NCBI GenBank assembly: GCA_023213395.1
Contig: CM041465.1
Location: forward strand, 72,175,741-72,239,740
Length of the DNA stretch: 64,000 nucleotides
Direction of reading: 5' to 3'
Source: Cycas panzhihuaensis
Taxonomy: Eukaryota; Cycadophyta
Program-made: the position numbers and the translations under genes
The notes under the pieces: generated by a model
What the model was told of the DNA's origin: nothing
Seen by the model: only the letters and a program-made list of their open reading frames with translations
Databases searched by the model: none
Shown: positions 32,264 through 43,365 of the stretch, piece after piece
How positions within the stretch are numbered: position 1 is the first letter of the stretch
How the letters are laid out: each line of letters begins with the position of its first letter

Positions 32264-32839
32264 GGCATTTCTCCAAGTTGCATGCTTTACAGCTTCTTGG
32301 TACGTTAGGGGCTCTTCATTAAGAGTAAGGTGCAGTTATGCCGGTTCAAGCTCAGTATATAATGATTCCTGCATCCTTGCTCTATGGGCACTTCGAGTGC
32401 CAGTTTTTCCCACCTCATCTAGTTGTATGTCCTTATTGAGCTGGCGGGCTTCTCGAGATCCTCGAGTTGGGAATCAGGTCCTCATTTCCTCAACTTTTTG
32501 GTTCTCATCATGTTCATTAAAATGATCATTTTTTGAGGAGGATGTTGATGCGCCTGAGGAAGATGGTCCTTCTACCACTATTTTGCCTTTGACAACTGAA
32601 AGTGGAGAGGATGGTTCTTCTATAATGGCTTTGCCTTTGTCAACTCTGTTATCTTCAAAGGATGGTGCTGGATGTACACTCATCGGTTCAGAGTCACAAC
32701 TTGTATCCTCTAAGGCTCTATTGTTAGCTTCCAATATTTGGAGTAATTTATGTCTATCCCCCCCTCCCCAAATTTTGGAATCTGAACATCATACTTGATA
32801 ACATGATTATAGCGACGTGAAGGTACTTTGGAGTCCAGT

Positions 32840-33699
32840 TTAAGTAACTAATCCTCTGTCTCTGCAAAAACCGACATCTCTGGTAACAATGATTTTTCGT
32901 TGTAAAGGTATAAAGACCTTGTACCCTTTCTTATCCATAGGGTATCCAACAAAGATGCCTTTAAGTGCCCTTGGCTGGAGTTTGTTTCGATCTGCATCCA
33001 AAATGTGGGCATAGCATGTAGAGCCAAAAATTTTAAAGTAGTGAACAATGGGGGCTTGTCCTGACCACTTTTTATTAGGTGCTTGTCCTTCTTTTGATGG
33101 GCTAACAGCATTAATACAATAAATAGATGTCCAGATTGCTTCGGCCCATAGGTAGGCAGGTACATTTTTGTATACCAACATAGATCGAGCCATGTTCATG
33201 ATTGTCCTATTCATGCGCTCGGCAATTCCATTTTGCTATGGAATACCTGCTACTGTTGTTTGATGCTTGATCCCATTGTCTCGAAGGTAGCTTTCAAACT
33301 CATGTGAGGTATATTCACCACCATTATCAGTTCGAAGACATTTGAGTTGATAACCTGACTCTTTTTCAGTGAGGGCTTTGAATTCTTTAAATACACAGAA
33401 GGCTTCATCTTTCTTGTGTAGAAAAGCTACCCATACTTTTCTAGTGAAATCATCAATAAAAGAGATGTAATATAATTTGCCCTTCAGTGAAGGAATGGGC
33501 ATTTATCCGCACAGATTAGAGTGTACCAATTGTAATGGATGGCTCGATTTCCACTGACTTTTGGGAAAGGGTTGTCGATGAGATTTGGCAATGATATAAG
33601 CTTCACATTTAAAGGGCTTAGAGGAGAACTTTGGAAGATTTGGAACAGTGTTAGAAAGATCTCTAAGTCTATCAATGTGAACATGGCCCATGCGAGCAT
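32840..33699 (-). pseudogene. B integrase
   Basis: Two main open pieces: 33502-33236 (SFIDDFTRKVWVAFLHKKDE, LRTDNGGEYTSHEF) and 33214-32840 (MNRTIMNMARSML, LWAEAIWTSIYCIN, GSTCYAHI, KGIFVGYPMDKKGY). A stop replaces the Gln before NGIAER, which carries the catalytic Glu. The zinc-binding part lies in the broken stretch 33699-33503. Between here and RT (32839-32264) is a Ser/Glu-rich linker with stops. Confidence 0.85.
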
Positions 33700-33877
33700 G
33701 CCAAAGAGCTTATGGTGACAACGTTGGATGGGTCAAGATGGAATTAAATGCAAATTCTTCATCGGCACAAGGGCTTTGGGCACAATGGGCTTCAGAAGAT
33801 GGAGAGCCATTCAGTCGAAAGAGTTTGCCAGAGAGATGTCCAGTCAAGACCAGTTGATTAGTTGAAGGGTGAATGAC

Positions 33878-34462
33878 CTAGAGAGTTTGGTCATTTACGG
33901 TTACACTCAGATCAAATCCACGAGAGACAAGTGTGGATAAGGAGAGTAGGTTTTGTTTGAGATTGGGTATGTATAAGACATCAAACAATGTAAAATCTTC
34001 TAAACCTGGGAGTTTCAGGCGAATGTTACCAATTCCTTCAACAAGTTGTTGTGATCTATCAGCCATGTGAACAACTCCTTGAACATTTGAGTCAAATGTT
34101 TGAGATAGACTGCGATTGTACGTCATATGTTGAGTTGCTCTTGTGTCCATGATCCACTGTCCTTCGATTGAAACCACACTATTTGCAATTCTAATAGGGC
34201 TTGGCATTGTTGAAGGGAATTCACAAGTGATATATCCACATTGAGCTTCAAAGTATCTCTTTGGTTGGTCAATGGCATTTGATGCTGAAGATCCCTCAAT
34301 TCTTTGAAAGTGTGTTTGTACAAAACCTGCACCACTAAAGGATTCTTCACAAGTTTCTTCAACATTGTGAGCTCCATGTTTTGGTTGGAATTTAGCCAAC
34401 TTATAAGTGGCAGTTCTACAGTCTTTTGTTAAATGTCCTTTACGGTTACACCGATCACACAT
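33878..34462 (-). pseudogene. B zinc knuckle and protease
   Basis: Open for 194 residues. Starts with the knuckle CDRCNRKGHLTKDC (intact CCHC) and continues to the copia protease WIMDTRATQHMTYNRSLSQT, where the catalytic Asp-Ser/Thr-Gly reads Asp-Thr-Arg. The conserved end DVLYIPNLKQNLLSLSTLVS is present. With Arg for Gly in the active site the protease would be inactive. Confidence 0.88.
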
Positions 34463-34472
34463 AATAGTTTGA

Positions 34473-35354
34473 TTACCAGTCCCTGAGAGGTACTGGTTTG
34501 GCCAAACTGTCTTGCTCTTTGTGGAGGTGGTCCTTGGCCTTGAGACTGTCGAGGCTATGACTGAGGGTTTGGTTGAACTTGTGGACGATTTCCCATGTTT
34601 CTTTCTCTTCCTCTTGCTCAGTTATTTTCTCTACCATGAGAGGGACCTTGATTTCTTGTGTAGCAAACTTCTTCTTCCACCTCAAAGGCTGCATCTGGAA
34701 GAGAGTCAGAGACTACAAAGTTCATATCAAAGGTCTTGTCAAATTCTATGAACTTCTTGGCAAGTGCTTTGAAGTTGAGTGTATTCAATGTTCTACTAGA
34801 TTGACGACTTCCAAGCAAGTTTTTATAATCAGGGACATGTAGACATGACTAGATCAAGAATGCCCAAGTGATACATTGGGTCATAAAATCTTTATCAATT
34901 GCCTGTTTGATTGGTCAAAGGAGATTTATTGTCTCATGAGCTCGTCCCTTCTACATTGTTAATTTGTTCATTTTCAGAACAAGATGAACAAATTCTAAAT
35001 CTAACTTAGCATCAAAGTTCTTCTTCAGAACTTCAAGGACCTTCCAAGTTGTATCATGTTGATCTTCGTTAATCAAGTTGTGCAAGGAGTGATCAGTGAC
35101 CAACATAATTCCTACACGAATCTTTTCATCATCTATCTCCCATTGTAGTTTGGCTGCAGCATCTGTGGGCGTTGTTGGGGCGGATCCACCGGAAGCAGGT
35201 GTTGTAGCTTTTGCTGGTATGATGGGTGAGGCTGCAAGTGGGCTCTCCAAAGGCCTTCATACTTTGCAGCATTTTTAACTCCAATGTACCAAAAATCCCA
35301 ATTTTCTTTGCCTTTCAATATGCAGTTAACATTCTGCTTGAATTAAGATGACAT
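34473..35354 (-). pseudogene. B copia gag
   Basis: The likely start codon is at 35354 and is followed by a stop at codon four; the text then reads KGKENWDFWYIGVKNAAKYE, a copia gag start. Further blocks: IDDEKIRVGIMLVTDHSLHN, DTTWKVLEVLKKNFDAKLDL (35250-34951) and MNFVVSDSLPDAAFEVEEE near 34700. Several frame changes join these. The knuckle follows in the next feature. Confidence 0.75.
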
Positions 35355-37282
35355 GGTGATGATAAAGAAGTGGAAGAGATGATAGAAGTATATGCCACTG
35401 ACACGTGTGGTTAATACACCTGGCGCAATAGGGATATAGAAATGAATGTTATGATGAGAAGCAAGCAATGATTAAGTATTTTTCAATAACTATGAAAGAT
35501 GAGTATAAGCAATGATGTAAGAATGAGGCCTAATGTAGAGATGGCAAAGAGTGGTGATGTGTCATGCCACTAACCTCTCACTTATGTCCAAATGTAGGTG
35601 AGATTTCGATGCCTGAGGCTTCTAGTATACGATTAGGGCCTTCACCTGCTATACCCGCACCTGCACTTGGTGATGAAATCCAAGTCACAGTGGAGCCCAG
35701 GTACTCCCAGTCCTCACCCAGTTTACCAGTGAGCAGCTATATACCTCATCCGAAGAGTCAAATGGTATGTGCATATCCCACGATTATGAAGGATATTGGA
35801 CCGAGTTAATTTTAATCTTGCATTAAGGTTTTCAGTTTTTCCGGGTAGTTATCAAGATTATCCCTGATTGGAGGCTATAGGTATGGCTAACCTATCCCTC
35901 CACCACTATTCTGGTTAAGACCAAATCCAGTATGAAACTCACACCTCCCTTAGGGCCTGGACTTCGACCAACCGTGGTCTATTTCAACCAAGGCGAGTGT
36001 GCGCACAAGTTAAGAAATGGCAGTATAGATTGTACGAATGAGATTCCTTTTAGGAATAATGTAAGTTGTTTCTGAATAACTGAAAACTGGTATAGAAAGT
36101 TGTCAAATGTGCTTGCTTGTTTTTCGTGCTTGCTTTGTTATTGCTGCTACTTCTTTTATGCTTTATGCTATGTGTGCAAATAGAAAAAGCATGCTAGATT
36201 TAGCAGGGGAACCAGATGTTGCTTCCGATCCAAGGTTTCCCTTGCTTTAGTACAATATTTCCAAATATGTTTTTCAAAATCTTAATCTAAAAGCCACAAT
36301 GGGCTAAAAAAGGGATCAACTTGCCGTTAAAATACTAATTTTTCTAAATATGCATGCTATTTTGCCCTATTTTGTGATTTTTTAACAAAATTTACAAATA
36401 ATGATAAATGAGCAATTTTTTCTAAAAATTACAAATATGAAGGCCTAAATGATAAAATTTGAATTTATGACAGAAGGAAAAAGTGTTCAGAATGTTGTTT
36501 ACAGTGATCAAGTCGATTTACGAAAAGGCGTAAAAAATTTTTGCCCGGAAAAAAGCACAAAGGCATATTACTGCCAGATCCATTGTCTTAGAATCTGAAC
36601 TTCAATATGTCAAAAGTTATGTTTTGACATGTACATCAACTTTTCCTTCTGCACCATCTCCAAAATCAGCCAAAAACTTGCCCGAAATGCCATCGCAATG
36701 TCCTTTGTGGGGTTGAGTAGGTAAATTCAGCATCCATGAGAAAACTGCATAGATCTCACTAACCAGTGGATGAAATTTGATAAGACTTGTCTTACAATGA
36801 TCCTAAGACATAAATCTCCCAGATCCTTCAATAAAACGTTTAGATTTTTTGCTTATAATTAAAGGATTTCATTGAGGAAAGTGCTTTAAGTCACTTATTC
36901 GCAAATTTTACCCTTTTGTCTCAGCTAAAACTCACTGTTGTAGGCTGAATTTGAAGTTTCTCCAAAAGATAAAAATGATCCTCTAGTCAAGGCGACCTTG
37001 CATGCCAAATTTCATCAAAATCCAAGATGGTCAAATTTTTTATGAAATTTTAGGCCTTCAATGCTTTCAGAACTGTTTCAGCAGCTGAACGGCTTCAAAA
37101 ACTTATATTCTTCACATCTGAAATTTTGCACACATAAAAAAACAACAACATACAAAGTACTATAATTTTAAGGTCTCAAAATGTTAAAAATGATGAATGC
37201 ACTCTCAATACTTCACATTGAAGGTGAAGGAGAGGCAAAATGACTCCATGCAAGTAGAATGGAGTGCATAGATCGCCTTCTA
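35355..37282 (-). other. B leader (about 1.9 kb)
   Basis: Long untranslated leader. At 35560-36050 the composition is more GC-rich and less repetitive than its surroundings and might be captured sequence; no ORF there can be supported. A CAAAAGTTATG motif like that in the A LTRs and D/F leaders occurs near 36610. Confidence 0.45.
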
Positions 37283-37294
37283 GCTCTGATACCA
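37283..37294 (-). other. B primer binding site
   Basis: Minus-strand TGGTATCAGAGC, an exact match to the tRNA-Met type, two bases from the LTR. Confidence 0.9.
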
Positions 37295-37296
37295 CA

Positions 37297-37607
37297 TGAA
37301 AGAAGGATGGATCTAGGGAATAAATCACTCACATGCACACAATGGCAATGGAGAATGAAAAAGAAATGAAACAAGATATGAGAGCAAGCTTGGAGGTGAG
37401 AATGAATAATAACTCCCTCCTTGAGATTTCGCCTTTTATTATTGAGGGTGAGCATTAGGGTTAGGATTTTCCCACCTAATGACATTAACCTGAAATTACA
37501 TCTAAATGCACATAAAGTGCATTTCATTAAGAGACTAATATTAACAATATATCCTAAGGTCATATAATGAACCTACACAAATGACCTTGATACATTAACC
37601 TCTTTCA
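37297..37607 (-). repeat. B 5' LTR
   Basis: 311 bp with ends TGAAAG...CTTTCA on the plus strand. Closely matches 30131-30388 over the shared part. Confidence 0.92.
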
Positions 37608-37632
37608 CCTTACAATATATTTTTTTTACAAA

Positions 37633-37809
37633 ATCCTCATTTCTCCTTCCATAAACCATTTCATTTTAAAGAAAAATGTGCAAACGCAAGGCAAGACCAG
37701 GACAAGTTAGTTGAGACACCTCACAGGACCCATGATACTCCTGATGTAGAACAAGATACAGCATATACCTGGCCCCAAAAACAAATATTGATAAATTCAA
37801 GAGACCTGC
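37633..37809 (+). pseudogene. A, C-terminal ORF, first part
   Basis: Plus-strand frame reading KEKCANARQDQDKLVETPHR and YTWPQKQILINSRDL, continuing beyond H at 59024 as AKLHQRRKIEPNLHDL...GGGWKIRPSYKHF. Continuity across the CCTGC duplication confirms the H insertion point. It may be the end of a gypsy polyprotein; no motif identifies it. Confidence 0.45.
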
Positions 37810-38650
37810 TATTGACTTAAGTATCTCACTACAATTGTGAGATAGGTACACTTGTCAAGGTTACACGGGTTATAGTCTAGTTGAGGATACAGTCAACATC
37901 ATTATCCACATATATCACACAGATTTATTAATGTTTCCACATGATTATAGCACAATAGCACACAGCAGTACAGAGATCAGCATATATTCCACATTCAATC
38001 CTTGCAAACACAGAGAATCCACAATTTCCATGCAACTCTTATTTTATTAAGCAGTAAGTTTCTTTACACAAGGTGCTGGAATGCATTCCCTGTGCATTCC
38101 AGGCTCATACATTCACTCTGTCACATGCGTACCTAGGAGGTACCCATCAAAATACATGGCTTAGGCTACTGTCATGCGTACTGGGCTCTGTACCAATGCG
38201 TACTGGTATACTTGGCTCTCACCCTAACCGAATGGTCCTTGGGAAGCCTCTTAAATACGCTCCTTTGGTGTCCTTTGGCTGATGGGTTATGACCGTCATC
38301 ATAACTGTATCCTTCGATCAAGCATACCTCTTCCTAACCATTGGTTAGTTCCCTTAACTGGCTGTCTTAACTCATCCGTACGTCCGTACGTACGTCTGAC
38401 ATCATCCCAGGCTTCTTTCTATCTAGTCTTCTCATGCGTACCACTTTCGTTTGCTTGCATTCTGCTTGGAGGTACGTATCTATGTTGTGTACCTTTACTA
38501 GGTACGCACCTGTCATACATACCCAGAATGTTGAATTCTTCACTTCTTGCTGTATGCATACCTTCGTACGGTCCGTACCTGCACAGTCCAAGGATACCCA
38601 ACCTCTTTCTGGTCTGCCCATAGCCCAACGTGTCACAATATGCTCCAACA
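37810..38650 (-). repeat. H 3' LTR
   Basis: 841 bp, from TATTGACTTAAG (TGTTGAC in the partner) to ATGCTCCAACA. Rich in ATGCGTAC and GTACG motifs, including CCGTACGTACGTC near 38385. About 5% different from 58176-59018 in the part compared by eye. A short purine tract GGGATAGA (minus strand) precedes it at 38651-38658. Confidence 0.92.
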
Positions 38651-38880
38651 TCTATCCCAGGTCAACATGAAGGGTTTGAGCAACCTTGCTCAACAAAATT
38701 TCAAAATTTGGGGTATTCCTCCCCCTCCCCTTCTCAAGGCTGCTCCTGCGGCCATTGTCCTGTAGCCAGAATTTCTTCATTGATTTGGGTCAGTGTGGCA
38801 ATTATTGCATTGTTTTCTTTAAGTTTTTCCTGAAGGGCTGCTATTTCTGCCTTGTACCCTTCTTCCATGTCCATAATTAA

Positions 38881-39819
38881 CTAAATGATCTGACTTGATT
38901 TATTATCCGGTGGGGGTGGTGCTGATGTCTCTCCCGTTTCCATTACCGGCAAAAAGTCTTCCCATTCTTCCAAAGAAGGTTCCACTTCTTCTGCCTCTGT
39001 TGGTTCTTCCTCATCCTTCTTTCTTTTACTACTTTTCCTTATGGTTTGCTTAGCCCGATGAGGAATGGGTGTCCCAGGGGTTTGCTGTAACCATTTGAAA
39101 ACTTTACTCATTTGCTTCAGCACCCTCCTTTTCACTTCTTGATTCTGTGTCGTATCCAGAAATTCAGTCACCCACCTTTTAATTAGGGGTTCTTTTGGAG
39201 AAGTGGTTGTTTTCACCAATTGTACATTTGGACATTGATAAAACATGATAGCTAGCAATAATGAAGGGTGGCGAAAAGGATGAGTCATTATCTCCTGAAT
39301 CTGCTGCCGCATGTTGTCTGCCAAGAATTCTGACCAATCCATTTTCTCTCCATCCCGAATCTTCAGTAGTATTGGCATCATTCCCCCTGGAATGTATGTG
39401 TATTTCCTCTTTGATAAAAACCTAGAATTAATAACTTTTGCTATCCACTGTAATCGAATATCTTTTATGTCTGCCACACGGATTCCACCTGAAGTCAGTT
39501 GTGTATTTTCTTGGCAGAACTCCTTTAACCATAGCTCACGGTCCACTTCCGAGCGTTTGGTTGCCGTGGGTACTTCCCCTTCGTTGGGAAGTCCTATTAT
39601 CGGATGCACAATCTCTACATCTAGTTTAATTTTGCTCATGTCCTTTTTTAATTCTGCTAAGATGCTTTCCATAATTTCTGGGTCATAGTACATAGGGTTA
39701 CAATATATGTACTCTCCCCAAACAGCTTGCTTGATCTTTGTCTGAAATTGAGAAGGTAACGCTTCGAGATCTTTCTTTAATCTGGGTAAAAAAGTCTCCT
39801 AACAACCTGCTGTCCTCAT
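38881..39819 (-). CDS. H extra ORF (aORF) after integrase
   Basis: A sense-strand frame between integrase and the 3' LTR. From MYYDPEIMESILAELKKDMS at 39693 it is open for 270 residues; the same frame continues upstream to an ATG at 39819, interrupted by one TAG at the seventh codon, giving about 312 residues. Visible parts: GGIRVADIKDIRLQWIAKVI, KRKYTYIPGGMMPILLK, HPFRHPSLLLAIMFYQCPNV, a basic stretch KQTIRKSSKRKKDEEE that could be a nuclear signal, and an acidic end. No signal peptide or membrane segment. J has a decayed homologue (46322-45410). It resembles the captured 'putative plant transposon protein' type of domain, but I cannot confirm this. Confidence 0.7.
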
Positions 39820-40029
39820 GCTGGCTATGGGATTCCAGAGAGAAAACTGAAATAACCTGGAATATGGATACGAACCCTATGTGCGTACCTTTGTTGGTAT
39901 GGTCACTGTTTTCTGGACTTATACGTGCTGATTTGAAGCTGGATTTCATCCTTCTGTCTCCTTGGATCGCAAGGGCTTTCCTCGATTGCTTGCTGTTGAG
40001 AATCCGAGCAGAATTGTCCTCGATTTCCT

Positions 40030-40400
40030 GTTGCGTACCGTGCAGGAATGCTTACAGGTACGTAATATATACTTTTGTCTTATTCGACTATTTTCTTCTA
40101 TGCGTACTTCGACGGCATACTTCTTCAAGTACGCATAGTGTAGACCAGTTAGCTTATCCACCTTTTAACTATGCATACCCCGTAGCGTACTTTTCCTGTA
40201 TACATAATGTATTTTGGCCTGTTTTACATAGTGCGTACCAGATAGCATACTTTCCTCGATACGCAGTGTATTTTGCCTTGTTTTACATAGTGTGTACCAG
40301 ATAGCATACTTTTATGGTATGTATAATGTATTTTACACAGTGCATACCTAGTAACATACTTTTCCTGGTACGTATAGTGTATTTTGCCGGTATGTATGTG
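40030..40400. repeat. Tandem hairpin array upstream of aORF
   Basis: Five to six imperfect units of about 55-60 bp built on ATGCGTAC...GTACGCAT. One unit is a perfect 12-bp inverted repeat, CTATGCGTACTT (40098-40109) with AAGTACGCATAG (40127-40138); others are near-perfect. It lies just 5' of the aORF on its strand, and J has an equivalent at about 46495-46880. A role as promoter or binding-site cluster for the aORF is possible. Confidence 0.75.
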
Positions 40401-40659
40401 GAAAAATCAGATTGTTTGATAGAATTCTTTCTTATCCTTGATAATATTCTTGTTATTGATGATTCTTCTTATTGCTTATGTATATGATATGAGTTACGGT
40501 TGTTTTTTCTTGTTTTTCAATTTTTTTTTGTATTTTTGTTTCCATACCGAACTGGATCACATTCCGGTATCAAGGCAATTCGGTTTGCCTCAACTTCATG
40601 CAACGTGCTATGGTACAACCAGCTGATCCGGCTGGTAAGCTAATCTATTCAATATATGG

Positions 40660-41867
40660 TTTCAACCTGCTACCATTCACTCGAGTTGGTAGCAACGGCC
40701 CATCAATTTCCTGTAGTTGCACTGATCCATTCTCGGAGATTTTCTCTGCGATGTAAGGTCCTAACCATCACATCTTGAGTTTGCCGGGGTGCATCTTGAA
40801 CTTCTGTCGTAAAGCAACACTTGGTCACCTTCTTTAAATTGAGGTTTGCGTAAATGTCGATCATGCCATGTTTTTTGTTGTCTCTTTTCTATACTTTGCA
40901 ACCATTTCGCCATATATCACTTCTCTTCTAACCGCACCAATTCTTCCAATCGCTATCGTAAGGATTGAAAGTCGTCTAATCGACACTGCATAGCGGTTCG
41001 TAGGCTTGGTATCTCGAACTCTGTGAGAAGAATGGCCTCTGTTTCGTAGACGAGCTAGAATGGAGTCTGTCCAGTTGATCTTTTATAATTTGTTCTAAAT
41101 GTCCATAACACGGATGGCAGTTTCTCGACCCAATCGGATATGCTGACGTCACATATTTTTCTTAAGCAGTTTTCAATTATTTTGTTTGAACTTTCTGCTT
41201 GCCCATTTGCCCTTGGGCAATATGGTGTAGACTTCCGATGGCTTATCATAAAAGCCGATGTCAATATTTCTATGGTTTGATTTAGAAAATAGGCACCTTG
41301 GTCACTCACAATCTCCAAAGGGCATCCAAACCGTGTAATAACCACTTCGTACAGAAATCAAGCTGTACTTTCTGCATATGCTTTTCTTAAGGCTCTTGCT
41401 TCTACCCACTTTGTCATATAATCTGTTGCCACTAGAATATATCAGGCTTTCGATCGTCGAGCGGCTGGTTTAATTCGTCCAACGAAGTCGAGTCCCCATT
41501 TCTCAAACGGTGCCAGAGGTAGAATGGGATGTAGGGGTTGGAAATCTTGCCGATTAGGTTTCCCAACCCGTTGACAATAGTCGCGGGCTTGAATCCATTT
41601 TCTTACGTCTTCGAACATGGATGGCCACCAGAATCCGGACATCAAGATTTTCCTCCATGTGGCTAATTTACCCATGTGTCCACCTGCTACACCTTCATGT
41701 GCTTGGGACATGATCTGGCTGGTCTCATGTGGTCGGACACATCGTCGCAACACTTCATCTGGTCCCAATTTATATAATTCTCTGTTTATTAATTGATACG
41801 GTTCTGCTTTTCTGATGAAATTTTGTCGTTCTGTACGGTCCAATTCTGTCGGCACTTCCCCAGTCAC
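40660..41867 (-). pseudogene. H integrase
   Basis: Zinc-binding part with AHEGVAGGHMGKLATWRKIL and ARDYCQRVG (first Cys of the pair is Arg). Core with GLDFVGRIKPA, IVSDQGAYFLNQ and ANGQAESSNKIIENCLRKI, so the three catalytic acids are present. C-terminal part has FKEGDQVLLYD and the GPY-type end WLGPYIAEKI, with no chromodomain after it. Stops near 41440 and 41054 and frame changes after 41050 break it. The aORF follows about 850 bp downstream. Confidence 0.85.
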
Positions 41868-41891
41868 TAAATATTCTAGTATTCCCTCATA

Positions 41892-42365
41892 CTAGTCTGT
41901 TGGAACTGCGTCCACGCTGAACAATGCCATGTTTGGAAAGTCGTCTGGTATTCCTGTAGATTTTTCCCCGTTCGAGATTCTTGACAACTGATCAGGTATA
42001 ATATGTGCTTTTCTAGGTTTCACGACGATTTTAAAAGAAAATTCTTGAAACAGCATTAACCATCTGCTGATTCGCCCTCTCATTATTGGTTTGTTCACCA
42101 GATACATCAATGCTTGATGGTCCACGAAGAACAAGAATGGATTTGCTAATAAATAGTGTCGAAACTTCTGTAGTGCATACACCATGCCGAACGCTTCTCT
42201 CTCTATCGTGGTATAATTTTGTTCTGCCTTTGTGAGTTTCCGACTTGCGAAGTATATCGGATGGTCCATCTTGTCATCACTAGGTTGGGCCAATACGCAT
42301 CCAATAACGTATTGTGAAGCATCTACGTGTACATGGAAGGTTTTCTTCCAATCAAGAAATCGCAA
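41892..42365 (-). CDS. H RNase H domain
   Basis: Open for 157 residues: KTFHVHVDASQYVIGCVLAQ, YFASRKLTKAEQNYTTIERE, FRHYLLANPFLFFVDHQALM and ISRWLMLFQEFSFKIVV. It carries the Asp-Glu-Asp catalytic residues of gypsy RNase H (VDAS, ERE, VDHQ). It belongs to the polyprotein with RT upstream and integrase downstream; a stop at about 41891 separates it from integrase. Confidence 0.88.
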   Translation of the reverse strand: MRFLDWKKTFHVHVDASQYVIGCVLAQPSDDKMDHPIYFASRKLTKAEQNYTTIEREAFGMVYALQKFRHYLLANPFLFFVDHQALMYLVNKPIMRGRISRWLMLFQEFSFKIVVKPRKAHIIPDQLSRISNGEKSTGIPDDFPNMALFSVDAVPTD

Positions 42366-42379
42366 TATGGGTGCTGATA

Positions 42380-43325
42380 TGATGACTCATTTTAATGCTT
42401 CAAATGCTTGCTGTTGTTCTTCCATCCATTCCTATTCAATATTCTTTTTTAACAATTCCTCCAGGGGTCCTGATATGTATGCCTATCCCCTGATGAATTT
42501 TCTGTAATATCCAATTAAACCCAAGAACCCTTTCAACTGTCTCCTCATGAGTGGTATGGGAAAGTGTCAAATTGCAGATACTCTGGCTGGATCTATCAAC
42601 AATCCTTCCTTGCTAACGATGTGTCCCAATAGATTTCTGAAAGGTACCAGGAAGGTACGTTTTTCTGGGTTCAAACACAACTTGTTTTCTCGGCATGTTT
42701 ATAACATCTCTCTCAAGTTTTCCATATGATCTTTCATCAATCCATACAATGTCCAATCGTCTAAGAATCGCCACTTTTCCCCAATAAATTTAAAATATAT
42801 TGATCACGATCCTCCGGAATGTGGTAGGTGCATTAAAGACCCGAATGACATTACTTTATAGGCATAAGTTCCCCATTCTGTCATGAATGTGGTCTTTGCT
42901 TGATCCTCTGGGGCAATCTGCACTTGATTGTACCCACTAAATCCGTCGGTGAAGGAATATATCTCATTTCCTCCCACTACTTCCAAAATGTCTTCTGTAA
43001 ATGGTAATGGAAAGGGATCCTTCTTCGTTACCTTATTTAATCGTCTGTAATCCACACAGACACGTATCTTCCCGTTCTTTTTGGGAACAACTACTACAGG
43101 GCTCACCCAGTCACTGTAGTCAATCTCGTAGATGTATCCTGCTTCCAGCATTTTATCTAACTCTGTTTTCACCTTTTCCTTATACTTGGGATTCATGCGG
43201 TATGGTCGTTGCTTCACTGGTTTTGCTTCCTCTATCAAATCAATGTGATGCATTCCTATTTCCGGGGGAATACCTTTTAGGTCTTTATATGACCACGCGA
43301 ATACGTCACGGAACTCCTCGAACAA
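42380..43325 (-). pseudogene. H reverse transcriptase
   Basis: Open to 42804: EEFRDVFAWSYKDLKGIPPE, RPYRMNPKYKEKVKTELDKM, WVSPVVVVPKKNGKIRVCVD, YRRLNKVTKKDPFPLPFTED and FSGYNQVQIAPEDQAKTTFM. A frame change at about 42830 moves the rest into another frame, where the catalytic FLDDWTLYG is found near 42770, followed by the connection to RNase H. FLDDW differs from the FFDDI of the chromoviruses in this window. Confidence 0.88.
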
Positions 43326-43365
43326 TTGCTGAGCTTTCGCTACTGTTTGATTATCCCAATAATTT

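Larger units (their letters stand above)
30131..37607 (-). mobile_element. Element B: copia retrotransposon with truncated 3' LTR
   Basis: About 7.5 kb. 5' LTR 37297-37607 (311 bp), 3' LTR 30131-30388 (258 bp; its outer 53 bp are absent). Flanked by a 25-bp perfect direct repeat (CCTTACAATATA...TTTACAAA) at 30106-30130 and 37608-37632, in place of the usual 5-bp duplication. Gag, protease, integrase, RT and RNase H are in copia order on the minus strand, with frameshifts and stops. Confidence 0.9.

Noticed and set aside
39311-40304. Plus-strand ORFs of 125 and 188 residues
   Set aside because: They are antisense to the H extra ORF and the hairpin array; no motif, and the conserved reading in J is on the minus strand.
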